From: Bacteroidales bacterium
GTDB lineage: Bacteria; Bacteroidota; Bacteroidia; Bacteroidales; UBA932
Reading direction: 5' to 3'
Length of the DNA stretch: 64,000 nucleotides
Assembly: GCA_022653735.1 (NCBI GenBank)
Contig: JALCSU010000005.1
Coordinates: 20,774-84,773 of the forward strand
The position numbers and the translations under genes are program-made. Below are positions 35,777 to 44,719 of this stretch, piece by piece. Each line of letters begins with the position of its first letter. Position 1 is the first letter of the stretch. The notes beneath the pieces are model-generated. The model was given only the letters and a program-made list of their open reading frames with translations. It was not told where the DNA came from and ran no database searches.

Positions 35777-37714
35777 TCAGGCGCAGTGGGTGGTGAGGAC
35801 TTCGGCGAAGTCTTTCACTGGGACGGTGGAGCGTTCGCTGAAGGTCTTCAGGCAGAGTGGGCAGGCAGTGACTATCGTATCAGGAGAAGCTACGGTGAGG
35901 TCTTTGATAGCTGCGTCCGTGATTTTCCGGCGGTCATTCTGGCTAAGGGTCAGGCTGCCGAGGCTGCCTCCGCAGCAGATGCTCTCGTCGTATTCATGGC
36001 CGGCCTTCACCAAGTCCCCGACTTGCCTCAGCACGGTTCGAGGCTCTTCATACACATTGCATCCTCGCCCAAGCTCACAAGGGTCGTGGTAGACTATTTT
36101 TTCTTGCGACTTGCCGACATTCAATTTACCTGCGTCGATAAGCTCTTTGAAATATTGCGTGTAGTGCACCACTCTGATGCCTACTAGGTTATATTCCTCT
36201 TTGAAGACTTTGTAGCATATCGGGCAGGAAAGTACCAGTGTCTTGCATCCTGATGCCTTGATCATGCTCTTGTTTGCGTCCATCGTCTTTGCCGCTGCTT
36301 CCGTCTTCCCAGCTAGCAGCAGAGGCCTGCCGCAGCATATTCCTCCTTCGCGGTCTGCGAAAACATATTCAATGCCGGCTTTTTTGAATATTTCCTCGAC
36401 GGCTTTTATTATTCTCGGTGTCAGATGGCTCATGCATCCGGCGAAGTAGAGGACTTTTGAGGAGTTAGATCCTGAATCAAGTTCAGGATGACGTGGGGTG
36501 GCTGGTTCAGGATGACGTGGGGTGGCTGGTTCATACAATTTCACCGGAACTGTAGCGAGGTAGGAATAGTCGTAAGGCAGGTGGTCGTTGGTGGTCTGCC
36601 TCTGGGCGCGGCGCAGGGCTGGTGCGTCCACGCTCACCGGACACAGCGCATGGCATTTGTCGCACATCAGACACTTGTCGGCGATTTCGGCAATCTTGCG
36701 CTCGTTGTGCCTGCGGAGAAATCTTATGAAATACACCGATGAATATTTCAAATTCTTCTTCTGCACGTTCATCGGGCAGGCATCCAGACAGAGTCCGCAG
36801 CTGGAGCAGGCGTAAATTTCCGCTTCCGCCACGCCTTTGCGAGGATGAGAAGGCTTCAAGCCGGCGTTCCTGAACAATATCCACAGCACCTCGGTCAAGA
36901 TGTGCATGTATCTGGAGAACGGCATGGCCGCGAAAAAGGTTCCCAGGCAAATTGAATATGCCCACCAGAAAGGCTGAAAATAGAGCTTGTCGCCGAACAG
37001 GAAGTGCAGCAGGTGGTTCATCCCCAGCGTGAGGAAACTGCCACCGCTGAGGTCAGCAGTAAAGCTCTCCGCCAGAAGCCTCAGGGGAAATATCATCCAA
37101 AGGCTGTACAGGGCAACCCGGTCTGCGAGCGACGGCTTGGTGGTGTGACGCATTCCAAGCACTATGGACCTGAACCGCTTGAACATTGCCAGGCCTATGC
37201 CAGTAAGCACGTATAGCAGGAAGAAATCCATCAGGAAGAAGAAGAAAGCTCCGCGCAGGCTCTCATGCCCTGGCCTTATCCACACGAAGTACCTGTAGAA
37301 AATAGGGTAAAAGAGTCCTCCTTCCCCGTAGCTCAGATGCTTAGGCACGAAAAGCGCCACTTCGACATGCCCCAGCACTATCAGCATGAACCAGCCGAAA
37401 GCTATGGCAGAATGCATATAGCCCAGCAGAGGCTTCCGCTGCCAGATTTTGGTATGGAATAGGCAGTCGCAGAACAAGTCCCTTATGTTCTTGCCGGCGG
37501 TGATCGGATTCAGCAGAGATGTCCAGAATTTCATTCTGTCGTCGTGGTTCAGCTGAATGAGCACTCTAATGAAACCCACGAATATCCAGACAAGGAAAAA
37601 CGTGATGCCGGCGACGAAAGGAATGACGAAGTGGCTGTACGAAGATGGTATGCGGTCGATTACCTCAGGCGATGCTTGAGCAGCCAGGATTGGGAATATA
37701 TTGGCAGGCATCAT
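35777..37714 (-). CDS. Membrane-bound Hdr-like subunit: cytochrome b-type, two 4Fe-4S, two CCG domains
   Basis: 645 residues. Five hydrophobic segments fill residues 25-280, resembling NarI/DsrM-type cytochrome b with candidate haem His. Two ferredoxin clusters follow, CSSCGLCLDACP near 302 and CLMCDKCHALCP near 348. Two cysteine-rich CCG domains follow: GCMSHL, ICCGRP and CPIC near 420-500, and DPCELGRGC, ICCGGS and CPLC near 545-625. The layout equals HdrE/DsrM fused to HdrD/DsrK, a menaquinone-linked thiol/disulfide-type module. Residues about 393-416 (PATPRHPEPATPRHPELDSG) come from a REP element in the DNA. Start overlaps the upstream gene by four bases. Confidence 0.85.
   Translation of the reverse strand: MMPANIFPILAAQASPEVIDRIPSSYSHFVIPFVAGITFFLVWIFVGFIRVLIQLNHDDRMKFWTSLLNPITAGKNIRDLFCDCLFHTKIWQRKPLLGYMHSAIAFGWFMLIVLGHVEVALFVPKHLSYGEGGLFYPIFYRYFVWIRPGHESLRGAFFFFLMDFFLLYVLTGIGLAMFKRFRSIVLGMRHTTKPSLADRVALYSLWMIFPLRLLAESFTADLSGGSFLTLGMNHLLHFLFGDKLYFQPFWWAYSICLGTFFAAMPFSRYMHILTEVLWILFRNAGLKPSHPRKGVAEAEIYACSSCGLCLDACPMNVQKKNLKYSSVYFIRFLRRHNERKIAEIADKCLMCDKCHALCPVSVDAPALRRAQRQTTNDHLPYDYSYLATVPVKLYEPATPRHPEPATPRHPELDSGSNSSKVLYFAGCMSHLTPRIIKAVEEIFKKAGIEYVFADREGGICCGRPLLLAGKTEAAAKTMDANKSMIKASGCKTLVLSCPICYKVFKEEYNLVGIRVVHYTQYFKELIDAGKLNVGKSQEKIVYHDPCELGRGCNVYEEPRTVLRQVGDLVKAGHEYDESICCGGSLGSLTLSQNDRRKITDAAIKDLTVASPDTIVTACPLCLKTFSERSTVPVKDFAEVLTTHCA
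36466..36535. repeat. REP-like A element inside the Hdr membrane-subunit gene
   Basis: GATCCTGAATCAAGTTCAGG (about 36,469-36,488) is the same palindrome as in the intergenic islands, followed by two copies of a 24-base unit containing GATGACGTGGGGTGGCTGGT. The reading frame passes through it, in a linker between the second ferredoxin cluster and the first CCG domain. Confidence 0.88.
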
Positions 37715-38043
37715 TTTTTCTTTGAATATATTTTAGCGATCGACAGAATAAGGTGCCTGGTGTTTATGCCGCGCGGGCAGACCATCGTGCATTTCCCGCA
37801 CAGCTGGCAGCCTTTCAACATATTCATAGCAACCTCGTCCCGACCGTTCTGTAATTCTTCTATAGCGGCTCTCAGGCTCGTCGGCGTGAACTTCCCAGCC
37901 GTGCAGACGGCAGTGCAGCTGCCACAGGCGATGCATTTCCGCACGTCGGGCTCTGCTGCAGCCAGAGAGTCGAATTTTTCCTTGTCGAAAAGATCCAGAT
38001 TGATCCTTGAGCTTGCTAACAGCCCGAAACCGAAATCTACCAT
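37711..38043 (-). CDS. HdrC-like 4Fe-4S ferredoxin-type subunit (short)
   Basis: 110 residues with two complete cluster motifs: CIACGSCTAVCTAG near residue 37 and CQLCGKCTMVCPRG near 80. This is the HdrC pattern, an electron carrier between the flavin subunit and the CCG subunits. It overlaps HdrA-like (7 bases) and the membrane subunit (4 bases). It lacks membrane segments, so it acts at the cytoplasmic face. Confidence 0.85.
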   Translation of the reverse strand: MVDFGFGLLASSRINLDLFDKEKFDSLAAAEPDVRKCIACGSCTAVCTAGKFTPTSLRAAIEELQNGRDEVAMNMLKGCQLCGKCTMVCPRGINTRHLILSIAKIYSKKK

Positions 38044-39092
38044 GCCGTCTTGATCAATTGTTTGAGGTCTTTTGCTTTCGGGAATATGGCGCTGAGGTAT
38101 TTGTCTATCTGTGTAGCAGCCCCTCTGGCATCGGCGAGCGTGTCCGGGAGAGTTTTAGGCCCGGTGGCAGCGCCGGCAAGGAAAAGCCCCGGTATCGGGC
38201 TGCGCTGCTGCGACGTGATTTCGCTCAGCACCTCGAAGTAGCCATCCTTCTCGTTCTGCATGCCCAGCAGACTGCCTATTCTTTGACCAGAAACCGACGG
38301 TCTCATGCCAGCCATCAGCACCAACAGGTCGAGGGAAACCTTCAGAGGCTTGCTAGAAACCGTGTCCTCAGCCTTGACGGAAAGGCTTCCGTCAATGTTT
38401 TCGGACACTTCTGCCACCCTGCCACGTATGAAGCGGATGCCGTAGTCCCTCTGCGCTTCGAGATACATGTCCTCGTAATGCCTTCCGAACATGCGCAGAT
38501 CCATATAGAAGCAATATATTTGTGCATCAGGAAAGGCAGCTTTCATCTCGCAGGCCTGCTTCACGGCAGTTGCGCAGCAAACCTTGGAGCAGGAGCGGCA
38601 CCCAGACTTTTCGTCCCTCGACCCCACGCAGTGCACGAAGCCGATTTTCTTGGGAGCGTTGATTCTTGCGTCCAGGCCGGTCTTGAAATATTGCTCCAAA
38701 TCAGCGTTCGTAATCACGTGGTCATATATTCCGTAACCATATTCCTCTTTCTTCTCGGCCTGGAACAGGTCGAAGCCCGTTGCAACCAGCACTGCGTCCG
38801 CCAGCACCGTGATGCCGTTGGAAAGAATGACATTGTAGGATTTGCCCAACCTGTTTATGGACTGTATCTCGGTGTCAATGAAACATTTGACTCCATCCAT
38901 GCTGCCCAGTAGCTTGTCCAGGGCTCCGGATGCCGGAGTCCCGCTGGGGAAAAGCCTGTCCCATTTGCCCAGGTGCCCCCCAAGCGTGTTGGAATGCTCC
39001 ACCAGCAGCACATTGTATCCAAGCCTTTGCAAATTCGCTCCTGCCTCTAGCCCGGCAGGCCCTCCGCCTATTATCAGTACGTTATTTCTCAT
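38037..39092 (-). CDS. HdrA-like FAD oxidoreductase (QmoA-like, short form)
   Basis: 351 residues. FAD-binding NNVLIIGGGPAGLEAGANLQ at the N-terminus, a second loop AVLVATGFDLF near 108, and a cluster-binding segment HCVGSRDEKSGCRSCSKVCCATA near 172-195. LFLAGAATGPKTLPDTLADARGAA near 310 is the C-terminal flavin motif. HdrA of methanogens is much longer and has ferredoxin domains; this compact form is closer to QmoA of sulfate reducers, which passes electrons to the quinone pool. Bifurcation is therefore not supported. Confidence 0.84.
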   Translation of the reverse strand: MRNNVLIIGGGPAGLEAGANLQRLGYNVLLVEHSNTLGGHLGKWDRLFPSGTPASGALDKLLGSMDGVKCFIDTEIQSINRLGKSYNVILSNGITVLADAVLVATGFDLFQAEKKEEYGYGIYDHVITNADLEQYFKTGLDARINAPKKIGFVHCVGSRDEKSGCRSCSKVCCATAVKQACEMKAAFPDAQIYCFYMDLRMFGRHYEDMYLEAQRDYGIRFIRGRVAEVSENIDGSLSVKAEDTVSSKPLKVSLDLLVLMAGMRPSVSGQRIGSLLGMQNEKDGYFEVLSEITSQQRSPIPGLFLAGAATGPKTLPDTLADARGAATQIDKYLSAIFPKAKDLKQLIKTAW

Positions 39093-39113
39093 ATTCCTTT
39101 CATATTGTCAGAA

Positions 39114-40178
39114 TTACTTGATGCAGGATGGGCATGCAGGCCTCCCGATGTCTTGCCCCTTTGCCCCGAGATATTTCCTCTCCGGGTCATATTGAATGCC
39201 CATTTTATCCAGCAGCGGCTCTGCTCCCACCTGATGCGTCTGAAGCCCCAGGTCCCAAGGGTCGTAGCCCAGCACGAGTCCCATCATCTCTTCGTAGGTC
39301 AGCACCGGAATGCCGTGACTGCCTTCGCCGTAGGTCTTTCCCGTCTCCTCGGCTATCACGTACTGCCATCTGTCCATGAAATATGGGCATCCAGGGCAGT
39401 TGGTGACAATGAAGTCTGGATGGTAAGGCTCCATGCTTTCGAATTTCTTATAAGTATTGGACAATGAATATCCTCTATTCGCCTTTATGAAGTATTGCCT
39501 GAACCCGAAGCCACAGCAGTGCCGCCTCTCAGGGTAGTCCACCACCGTGCCTCCGCATGCCTCCACCATTCCAGCCAGTACGTAGGGATATTCCGCTCCG
39601 CCCACGCCCTTGGATGGGAACATCTTAGAATAGTGGCAGCCTATGTGCTCCACGACTCTCAGCGGCTCGCCGGTGTGCACGTTGATAAGTTTGTGCTTTG
39701 CGAGGGCGGCTATCTGGTTCCTGTAATGATAGATGAGGTCGCTGGCATGCACGATGTATTTGGGCTTGGCAAAATCCAGACGGCACGTCTTCCATAAAGT
39801 CTCGGCGATTTTTTCCTGGAGCTCCGGGAACTCTCTCCAAGTCTCAAGGGTCTCGCAGTAGAGTCCGAAAGAGGTTATGCAAGAGCAGACGTAGTTCTCG
39901 TAGCCATATTTCGCCATTAGGGCGAACTGGCGGGCTATTATTGTCATCACCGTCTCCTGTGGGATTGCGTCTGAATGGTAGGCGATTCCTCCGCAGGTGG
40001 TGTGATGCTCTGTCTCGAATATGTCTTTTCCAAGCTTGTTCCTGGTTATGTCCAGGAATGCCGCCTCAGAAGCAGGGAAGAAGCTCTGCCTGATGCAGCT
40101 GCGGACATAAAAATAATGATCGTCTGGGATTTCTTTCTGATATTCCGACCAAATCTTTTGCTTTCCTTCGTAAATCAT
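39114..40178 (-). CDS. HdrB-like CCG-domain subunit
   Basis: 354 residues. The second CCG domain is complete: HIGCHYSKMF near 193, RHCCGFGF near 234 and TNCPGCPYF near 272, the ligands of the noncubane cluster in HdrB. The first domain is degenerate: YVRSC near 28, TTCGG near 61 in place of CCG, and VCSC near 98. One active cluster is therefore expected. In HdrB this site reduces a disulfide; the natural substrate here is unknown. Ten bases separate it from the upstream HdrC-like gene. Confidence 0.84.
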   Translation of the reverse strand: MIYEGKQKIWSEYQKEIPDDHYFYVRSCIRQSFFPASEAAFLDITRNKLGKDIFETEHHTTCGGIAYHSDAIPQETVMTIIARQFALMAKYGYENYVCSCITSFGLYCETLETWREFPELQEKIAETLWKTCRLDFAKPKYIVHASDLIYHYRNQIAALAKHKLINVHTGEPLRVVEHIGCHYSKMFPSKGVGGAEYPYVLAGMVEACGGTVVDYPERRHCCGFGFRQYFIKANRGYSLSNTYKKFESMEPYHPDFIVTNCPGCPYFMDRWQYVIAEETGKTYGEGSHGIPVLTYEEMMGLVLGYDPWDLGLQTHQVGAEPLLDKMGIQYDPERKYLGAKGQDIGRPACPSCIK

Positions 40179-40188
40179 CTTGTCTGTC

Positions 40189-40884
40189 TCAATGGTTATA
40201 GTGCTGCGGCCCGGTTTCAGAATAAACTTTCTTGGTGAATTCTTCCATGCTAAGCCCTAGCTCCGCCGCTTTTTTCTCCGCTGCCTTCCGAACATTCTCC
40301 ATCCTCGCCGTGGCGCCGGTCTCGTCGAATATTCTTTTGAGTTCATCCAAGTCCTCTTTCGGAATCTTCCTCATCGCCCCGGGGCCGTTCCCGTCCAGGT
40401 TGGCGCCGAGCCTTTCGAACACGTCATCCAGATGCTTCTCCTCCCACTCCCACACCCTTCCTGCCTCAGGATGGCCGGCATAGTCGAACACTCTCGGATA
40501 GACGCAGTAGCCGTAATTCAATACATTGCTGCACAAATCCTTGGACAGCAAGAACTGCTGCCTCCCTTTTTCGGAATCGATGAAATAACCTAGGTCTATC
40601 GACAGGCTGCGCAATGCCATCACTATCATCCCGGGAGCGTTCTTTCGGGGGCATCTGGTGACGCAGCTCATGCATTCCCCGCAATACCAGATGGTGTCGC
40701 TTCTGAGAAGTTTCTCGATTTCGTCTTCATCCTTGCTCTGGACAATGTCCACTATCCGCCTTGGGTCGTAACGATAAAATTCGGCGGCAGGACACACCGC
40801 AGTGCAAGTACCGCAATTGATGCAGGCATTCAGCCCCTCCTTAAGACGGTAATCCCGCATCAGCAAATCATATAGCTTCCCCAT
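40189..40884 (-). CDS. HdrC-like 4Fe-4S subunit (long)
   Basis: Start set at the ATG at 40884 (MGKLYDLLMRDYRLKEGLNAC), which overlaps the end of the marR gene by 17 bases; the longer frame to 40983 is just marR read in another frame. About 231 residues. Clusters CINCGTCTAVCPAAEF near 21 and CGECMSCVTRCPRKN near 65. The C-terminal half is helical and charged, with no motif I know, and may dock HdrB. First structural gene of the operon. Confidence 0.83.
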   Translation of the reverse strand: MGKLYDLLMRDYRLKEGLNACINCGTCTAVCPAAEFYRYDPRRIVDIVQSKDEDEIEKLLRSDTIWYCGECMSCVTRCPRKNAPGMIVMALRSLSIDLGYFIDSEKGRQQFLLSKDLCSNVLNYGYCVYPRVFDYAGHPEAGRVWEWEEKHLDDVFERLGANLDGNGPGAMRKIPKEDLDELKRIFDETGATARMENVRKAAEKKAAELGLSMEEFTKKVYSETGPQHYNH

Positions 40885-41359
40885 CTTTCTTATTGCTAGG
40901 ATATTTTTTAGCGAGCGAGAGAAGGTCGCTCTTCGGATACATATTCTTTTCCAACTTCGCCAGAATGCCGACGAAAGTCTCAAGCTCTTCCTCCGAAATG
41001 CCTTTTATTATGGATTCCACTGACTTGAAAGCGCATTCATTCACCTTCTGCCGTATCTTCAATGAATATGGAGTCACTTTGATCAGGTTCTGCCTCCTGT
41101 CCTTGGGGTTGCTGACCCTCTTGACCAGCTTGCGGTTCTCCAGCCCGTCAATCAGCTTCACGATAGAGTTCTTGTCTCTCATCGTGATGTTCGCTATCTG
41201 TTGCTGGGTGAGTACTCCTTCGTCCCAGAGGGTGTCCATGACAAGGAACTGCTCGGGAGTTAGATTAAATCTTTCTTTCTTGAAGTCGTCCGTCATGGTC
41301 TGCTTTATGCCGATGTGGACGATGTTCGTGAAAAGGACGATTTGCTTGCTTAGTATCAT
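40868..41359 (-). CDS. MarR-family regulator heading the Hdr-like operon
   Basis: 163 residues. The winged-helix core is LTPEQFLVMDTLWDEGVLTQQQIANITMRDKNSIVKLIDGLENRKLVKRVSNPKDRRQNLIKVT near residues 33-97, with the DR wing tip typical of MarR. It overlaps the next gene, and a 20-bp palindrome lies six bases before its start, so it most likely represses its own operon until a ligand or oxidant appears. A shorter start at the ATG for MTDDFKKERF (near residue 22) is possible. Confidence 0.88.
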   Translation of the reverse strand: MILSKQIVLFTNIVHIGIKQTMTDDFKKERFNLTPEQFLVMDTLWDEGVLTQQQIANITMRDKNSIVKLIDGLENRKLVKRVSNPKDRRQNLIKVTPYSLKIRQKVNECAFKSVESIIKGISEEELETFVGILAKLEKNMYPKSDLLSLAKKYPSNKKDGEAI

Positions 41360-41364
41360 AATAT

Positions 41365-41384
41365 ATTGTAAGATATTTTACAAT
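41365..41384. promoter_or_regulatory. Palindromic operator of the MarR regulator
   Basis: ATTGTAA-GATATT-TTACAAT, perfect 7-bp arms, ends six bases upstream of the marR start. Arm length and spacing fit a MarR dimer site. Confidence 0.75.
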
Positions 41385-41459
41385 TCAATGCAAATATACG
41401 TAAACTTAGTAAATGCACAAGCGCCCAAGGCCAAATTAGGCTATATAAATTAGGAATAT

Positions 41460-41490
41460 TTTGCAGTCGGGGAAAATATTCATAAATTTG
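41460..41490 (+). promoter_or_regulatory. Promoter of the DUF3868 gene
   Basis: TTTG (41460-41463), 19 bases, then TAAATTTG (41483-41490): both consensus boxes exact, 35 bases before the start codon. Confidence 0.75.
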
Positions 41491-41524
41491 AAGCTTCGAA
41501 ATTTACTGATTAAAATCAACGGGA

Positions 41525-42976
41525 ATGAGAATTAAGAATATCTCTATGATAACAGGAAAAGTATCTATTTCGATTGTTTGCGTCGTGCTTTCCGTATTCG
41601 CGGCAACGGCGCAGAATGTCTCCGAGAAGAATGCTTCAGCGACCCTCAGAGACAACAATGTTGATGTTAAAGTGGATCTAGAGCTGGAAAAAGGCGTCAA
41701 GACGAACAATGCGGTAGTACTCACGCCTGTGCTGAGGAAAGGAAACGATTCCGTTGAATTCCCTGCGGTGGTGGTGTACGGTCACAACCGTTATTACTAT
41801 TACCTGAGGAAGAATGGCGATGCCATGCTGACCGGCGAGGGCGAAACGACCCTGAAAGCAAAGCAGCTCCCCCAGACTATTAATTACCAAGCTACCACTC
41901 CGTATCAGCCATGGATGGAAGGCAGCGACCTGATTTTGCGCAAGCAGGTCTACGGATGCTGCGACCATGTCCTCGATTCCGAAGACTTGACGCTAGCGAG
42001 AGGCAACGAGTTCATCAAGGTGCTGCCTCCACTGGAGAGCCTTCTCAGCTTTGTGTACGTCACTCCAGAGCCGGAGGTGGAGAAGGCTAGGGCGATGTCT
42101 GGAGATGCCTACATAATATTCCCTGTGAATCAGACGGTCATCTATGAGGATGTCGCAAACAACAAGGCTGAGCTTCGCAAGATAACATCTTCTCTCGACT
42201 CTGTGCGCAATGACAAATACGTCACCGTGAAGTCGCTGAGCATCAAGGGCTACGCTTCTCCGGAAGGCAAATACGCGCAAAACGAAAAGCTCGCGAAGGG
42301 TCGTACCGAGGCAGTGAAGAATTATGTGGCGAAATATTACAACTTCGATGCTAACAAGATTTTGACCGACTATGAGCCTGAGAACTGGGAAGGCCTAAGG
42401 AAATACGTGGAGAACTCCAACATTTCCAATAAAGCCGGCATTCTGGAAATCATCGATGGCACGCTGGACCCGGATCCGAAGGAGTGGAAACTCAAGTCCA
42501 CTTACAAGGACGAGTACAAGACCCTGCTAGCAGACTGCTATCCTTCGCTCAGGAAGACGGAGTACAAGATTGACTACGTGATTGCCAAGATTTCCGACGT
42601 GAACGAAATCAAGTCGCTCGTGAAGACGCATCCACAGGAGCTTAGCCTGAACGAGTTCTACAAGGCTGCGGAGACCTACGAGCCGGGCAGCGAGGACTTC
42701 AACGAGGTGTTCGATGTGGCTGTGAGGGAATATCCTTCCGACGCTGTCGCAAACCTGAACGCTGCCAATGCCAGCATGTCCGCCGGCAACCTCGGCGCTG
42801 CCAAGAAATATCTTGCCAAGGCCGGGAATTCTGCGCAGGCTGAATATGCCAGAGGAATGCTAGCTGTTTATAATAAGGAATATGCTTCTGCGCAGAGTCA
42901 TTTTGCCAATGCCAAGAATGGCGGAGTGAAGGAGGCTGAGGTAGCACTGGAGAAGCTAGCCGAATACATGAAATAA
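41525..42976 (+). CDS. DUF3868 / OmpA-like pilus-locus protein
   Basis: 483 residues with signal peptide ending near FAATAQN. The N-terminal half (VVVYGHNRYYYYLRKNG, YQPWMEGSDLILRKQVYGCCD) has the DUF3868 look. Residues 235-270 (IKGYASPEGKYAQNEKLAKGRTEAVKNYV) form an OmpA-type peptidoglycan-binding segment. The C-terminal 100 residues are TPR-like (ANASMSAGNLGAAKKYLAKAG). DUF3868 proteins accompany DUF3575 and fimbrillin genes in Bacteroides type V pilus loci. It has its own promoter and is separated from the rest of the locus by a 1.9-kb repeat island. Confidence 0.82.
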   Translation: MRIKNISMITGKVSISIVCVVLSVFAATAQNVSEKNASATLRDNNVDVKVDLELEKGVKTNNAVVLTPVLRKGNDSVEFPAVVVYGHNRYYYYLRKNGDAMLTGEGETTLKAKQLPQTINYQATTPYQPWMEGSDLILRKQVYGCCDHVLDSEDLTLARGNEFIKVLPPLESLLSFVYVTPEPEVEKARAMSGDAYIIFPVNQTVIYEDVANNKAELRKITSSLDSVRNDKYVTVKSLSIKGYASPEGKYAQNEKLAKGRTEAVKNYVAKYYNFDANKILTDYEPENWEGLRKYVENSNISNKAGILEIIDGTLDPDPKEWKLKSTYKDEYKTLLADCYPSLRKTEYKIDYVIAKISDVNEIKSLVKTHPQELSLNEFYKAAETYEPGSEDFNEVFDVAVREYPSDAVANLNAANASMSAGNLGAAKKYLAKAGNSAQAEYARGMLAVYNKEYASAQSHFANAKNGGVKEAEVALEKLAEYMK

Positions 42977-43024
42977 GCCAAGCCCCTTGAATATTCCGGA
43001 TTTTTGCGTCACCGCTCCCATGTG

Positions 43025-43088
43025 ATGCACACCGCACGACCCGAACCCCCGTCCCTGTGTGCAATTCGGCGCTTCTGCACACCGCAAG
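43025..43088. repeat. CGGTGTGC-family hairpin, diverged copies
   Basis: GATGCACACCGCA, then TGTGTGCAATTCGGCGCTTC and TGCACACCGCAAGG: the same stem and loop motif as at 34.4 and 63.6 kb, with several changes. Confidence 0.65.
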
Positions 43089-43094
43089 GCCACG

Positions 43095-43215
43095 AACCAC
43101 CGCCGTCATCCTGCACGACCCACTCCGTCATCCTGCACGACCCACTCCGTCATCCTGAACTTGATTCAGGAACTGTTTTTCGCATACCCAGATTCCTGGT
43201 CAAGCCCGGATGACG
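43095..43215. repeat. REP-like A-B pair with tandem half units
   Basis: Three 22-base half units with CGTCATCCTGCACGACCCAC lead into the A palindrome (TCCTGAACTTGATTCAGGA), then after 22 bases the B palindrome (GATTCCTGGTCAAGCCCGGA). Outer ends GTCATCC and GGATGAC face each other. Confidence 0.78.
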
Positions 43216-43604
43216 AGGAAATAATGAACACAACTCCCTACACATCACCGCGAACGACCCACTCCCATTATCCCGAGCGTGCTTCCCCGTCATCCTGCGA
43301 CCAATGCGTGGAGTCCAGTCCGGATGCTTTTGCAGCACGAACCAATCCCATGTACAAGGCTCTCCAGCGTGGCATGCCATACGAACCCCTACATGTCATC
43401 TTGGGTGTTTGCATGCCCACATTAATTACAGCCACCCTAGGGCCACACTACCTCGCGCTGCAAAAGCATGATGCGCCACATAGCATATCTTGCCAATAGG
43501 CTGCCGTACCATTGCGCTGGCTCGCTAGTTGGTGCTTGTGGCGTATCCGCCTGCCGAAAACGTGGCCTCGGAACGATGTCGTATTTATCCATAATTGACG
43601 GCAA

Positions 43605-43735
43605 CGGCGACCAGAATCCTACAGGCCTAGAAGTAATATTCCCATCGCTTACCCTGGTTCTGGAAACTGGGTGGGCAATGCGGCCCTCCATTCCAGACCA
43701 TACGGTAGCACAACGCCGTTGCCATTAAATTTGAA
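43605..43735 (+). repeat. Dispersed element, core copy R2
   Basis: GGCAACGGCG at about 43,601-43,610 and CGCCGTTGCC at about 43,713-43,722 are perfect inverted repeats that enclose GTTCTGGAAACTGGGTGGGC, the same order of landmarks as in copies R1 and R3. Flanking sequence is not clearly shared. Confidence 0.7.
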
Positions 43736-44289
43736 ATATGGAAATCGCCCGTCGGCCTAGGGACACCGCCGCTACGATCTCCGGCGGCTACAGATCGGGC
43801 GCTGCGGGGGACTCAGGAATAGGCCCTCCTTGCGCCCGACTGTTGCCCAGGCCATCACCTGAAATGTCTCCCTTAACTTTTATAGGAAATCAATCACCTC
43901 AAATGTCAAGGTGACCGGAAAAAACACTAATTTTGAAGCCAGAAGCAATCGCCCCACTTTTTATTATTAACCGTCCAAACTTTGCATACATCAAATCACC
44001 AGACAAGGGAGATTCAGTCAACGTGACTGTGCTTCTTGAAATGGTGGCTGGGCATGCCAGTAAGTTGCGTAGCGCTTTCTGATGCAAACATGCATGCCCA
44101 CCAATTGCAAAAACTCATGGACGGAATCGGGTTCTGGATGACAGGTGTTGAATGGGATGATTGTGGTGAGGAATGGGTGACTGGTGAGACATATGATGAC
44201 TGTGGTTGTTCAGAATGAACAGGTCCTATGAGTGCCACCTCGTACATTCTGAACGCCATCTCTCATCCAGAATCCGTTCATCCTGAACG

Positions 44290-44405
44290 ACTCACCCGTC
44301 ATCCTGAACTTGTTTCAGGATCTAGTGTCCATGAGCCTAGATTCCGGATCAGGTCCGGAATGACGTGGAAAAGCGAGCCTAGATTCCGTGTCAAGCCCGG
44401 ATGAC
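44290..44405. repeat. REP-like A and B palindromes
   Basis: ATCCTGAACTTGTTTCAGGAT (A), then GATTCCGGATCAGGTCCGGA (B) and a second partial B unit GATTCCGTGTCAAGCCCGGA. Confidence 0.72.
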
Positions 44406-44640
44406 GGTAGGGAAGGGTGATGGCAGGTTGGATGGCAGGGGGGAGTCTAGGATGATGGGTGGGAGATGAATACTGTTTCTGTCAACGTCACTCTTTAGGT
44501 GTTTGGTCTTTTGGATGAGTTTATGATTATGGAGGCTGAGAGGGTCCTGTTTTCTGTTGGGATAAGTGCCAGCTGATGTTGTGCTTTTTGGTGGAAAATT
44601 AATGGAATTTAGAATTTTTTGAATATTAATGAAACTTTGA

Positions 44641-44670
44641 TTTGAATTTAAAAAAATATTATTAAATTTG
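44641..44670 (+). promoter_or_regulatory. Promoter of the main pilus operon
   Basis: TTTG (44641-44644), 18 bases, TAAATTTG (44663-44670), both boxes exact. It leaves a leader of about 250 bases before the DUF3575 gene. Confidence 0.72.
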
Positions 44671-44719
44671 CAGCGATAATGTTCTGCTAGAGCTTTATCC
44701 TATTGATAAAAACATATAT

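Larger units (their letters stand above)
42977..44640. other. Repeat-filled island without genes
   Basis: Holds a CGGTGTGC-family hairpin (43,025-43,085), REP A/B pair with amplified half units (43,095-43,215), core copy R2 of the ~500-bp element (43,605-43,735), a GC-rich hairpin region near 43,770-43,800, and another REP A/B group (44,290-44,405). Frames here are short and have no protein character. Between 43,860 and 44,280 I see nothing recognisable. Confidence 0.7.

Noticed and set aside
38037-39092. Flavin-based electron bifurcation by HdrA
   Set aside because: The protein is short, lacks the C-terminal ferredoxin domains of HdrA, and no hydrogenase or formate dehydrogenase genes are nearby; a QmoA-like role is simpler.
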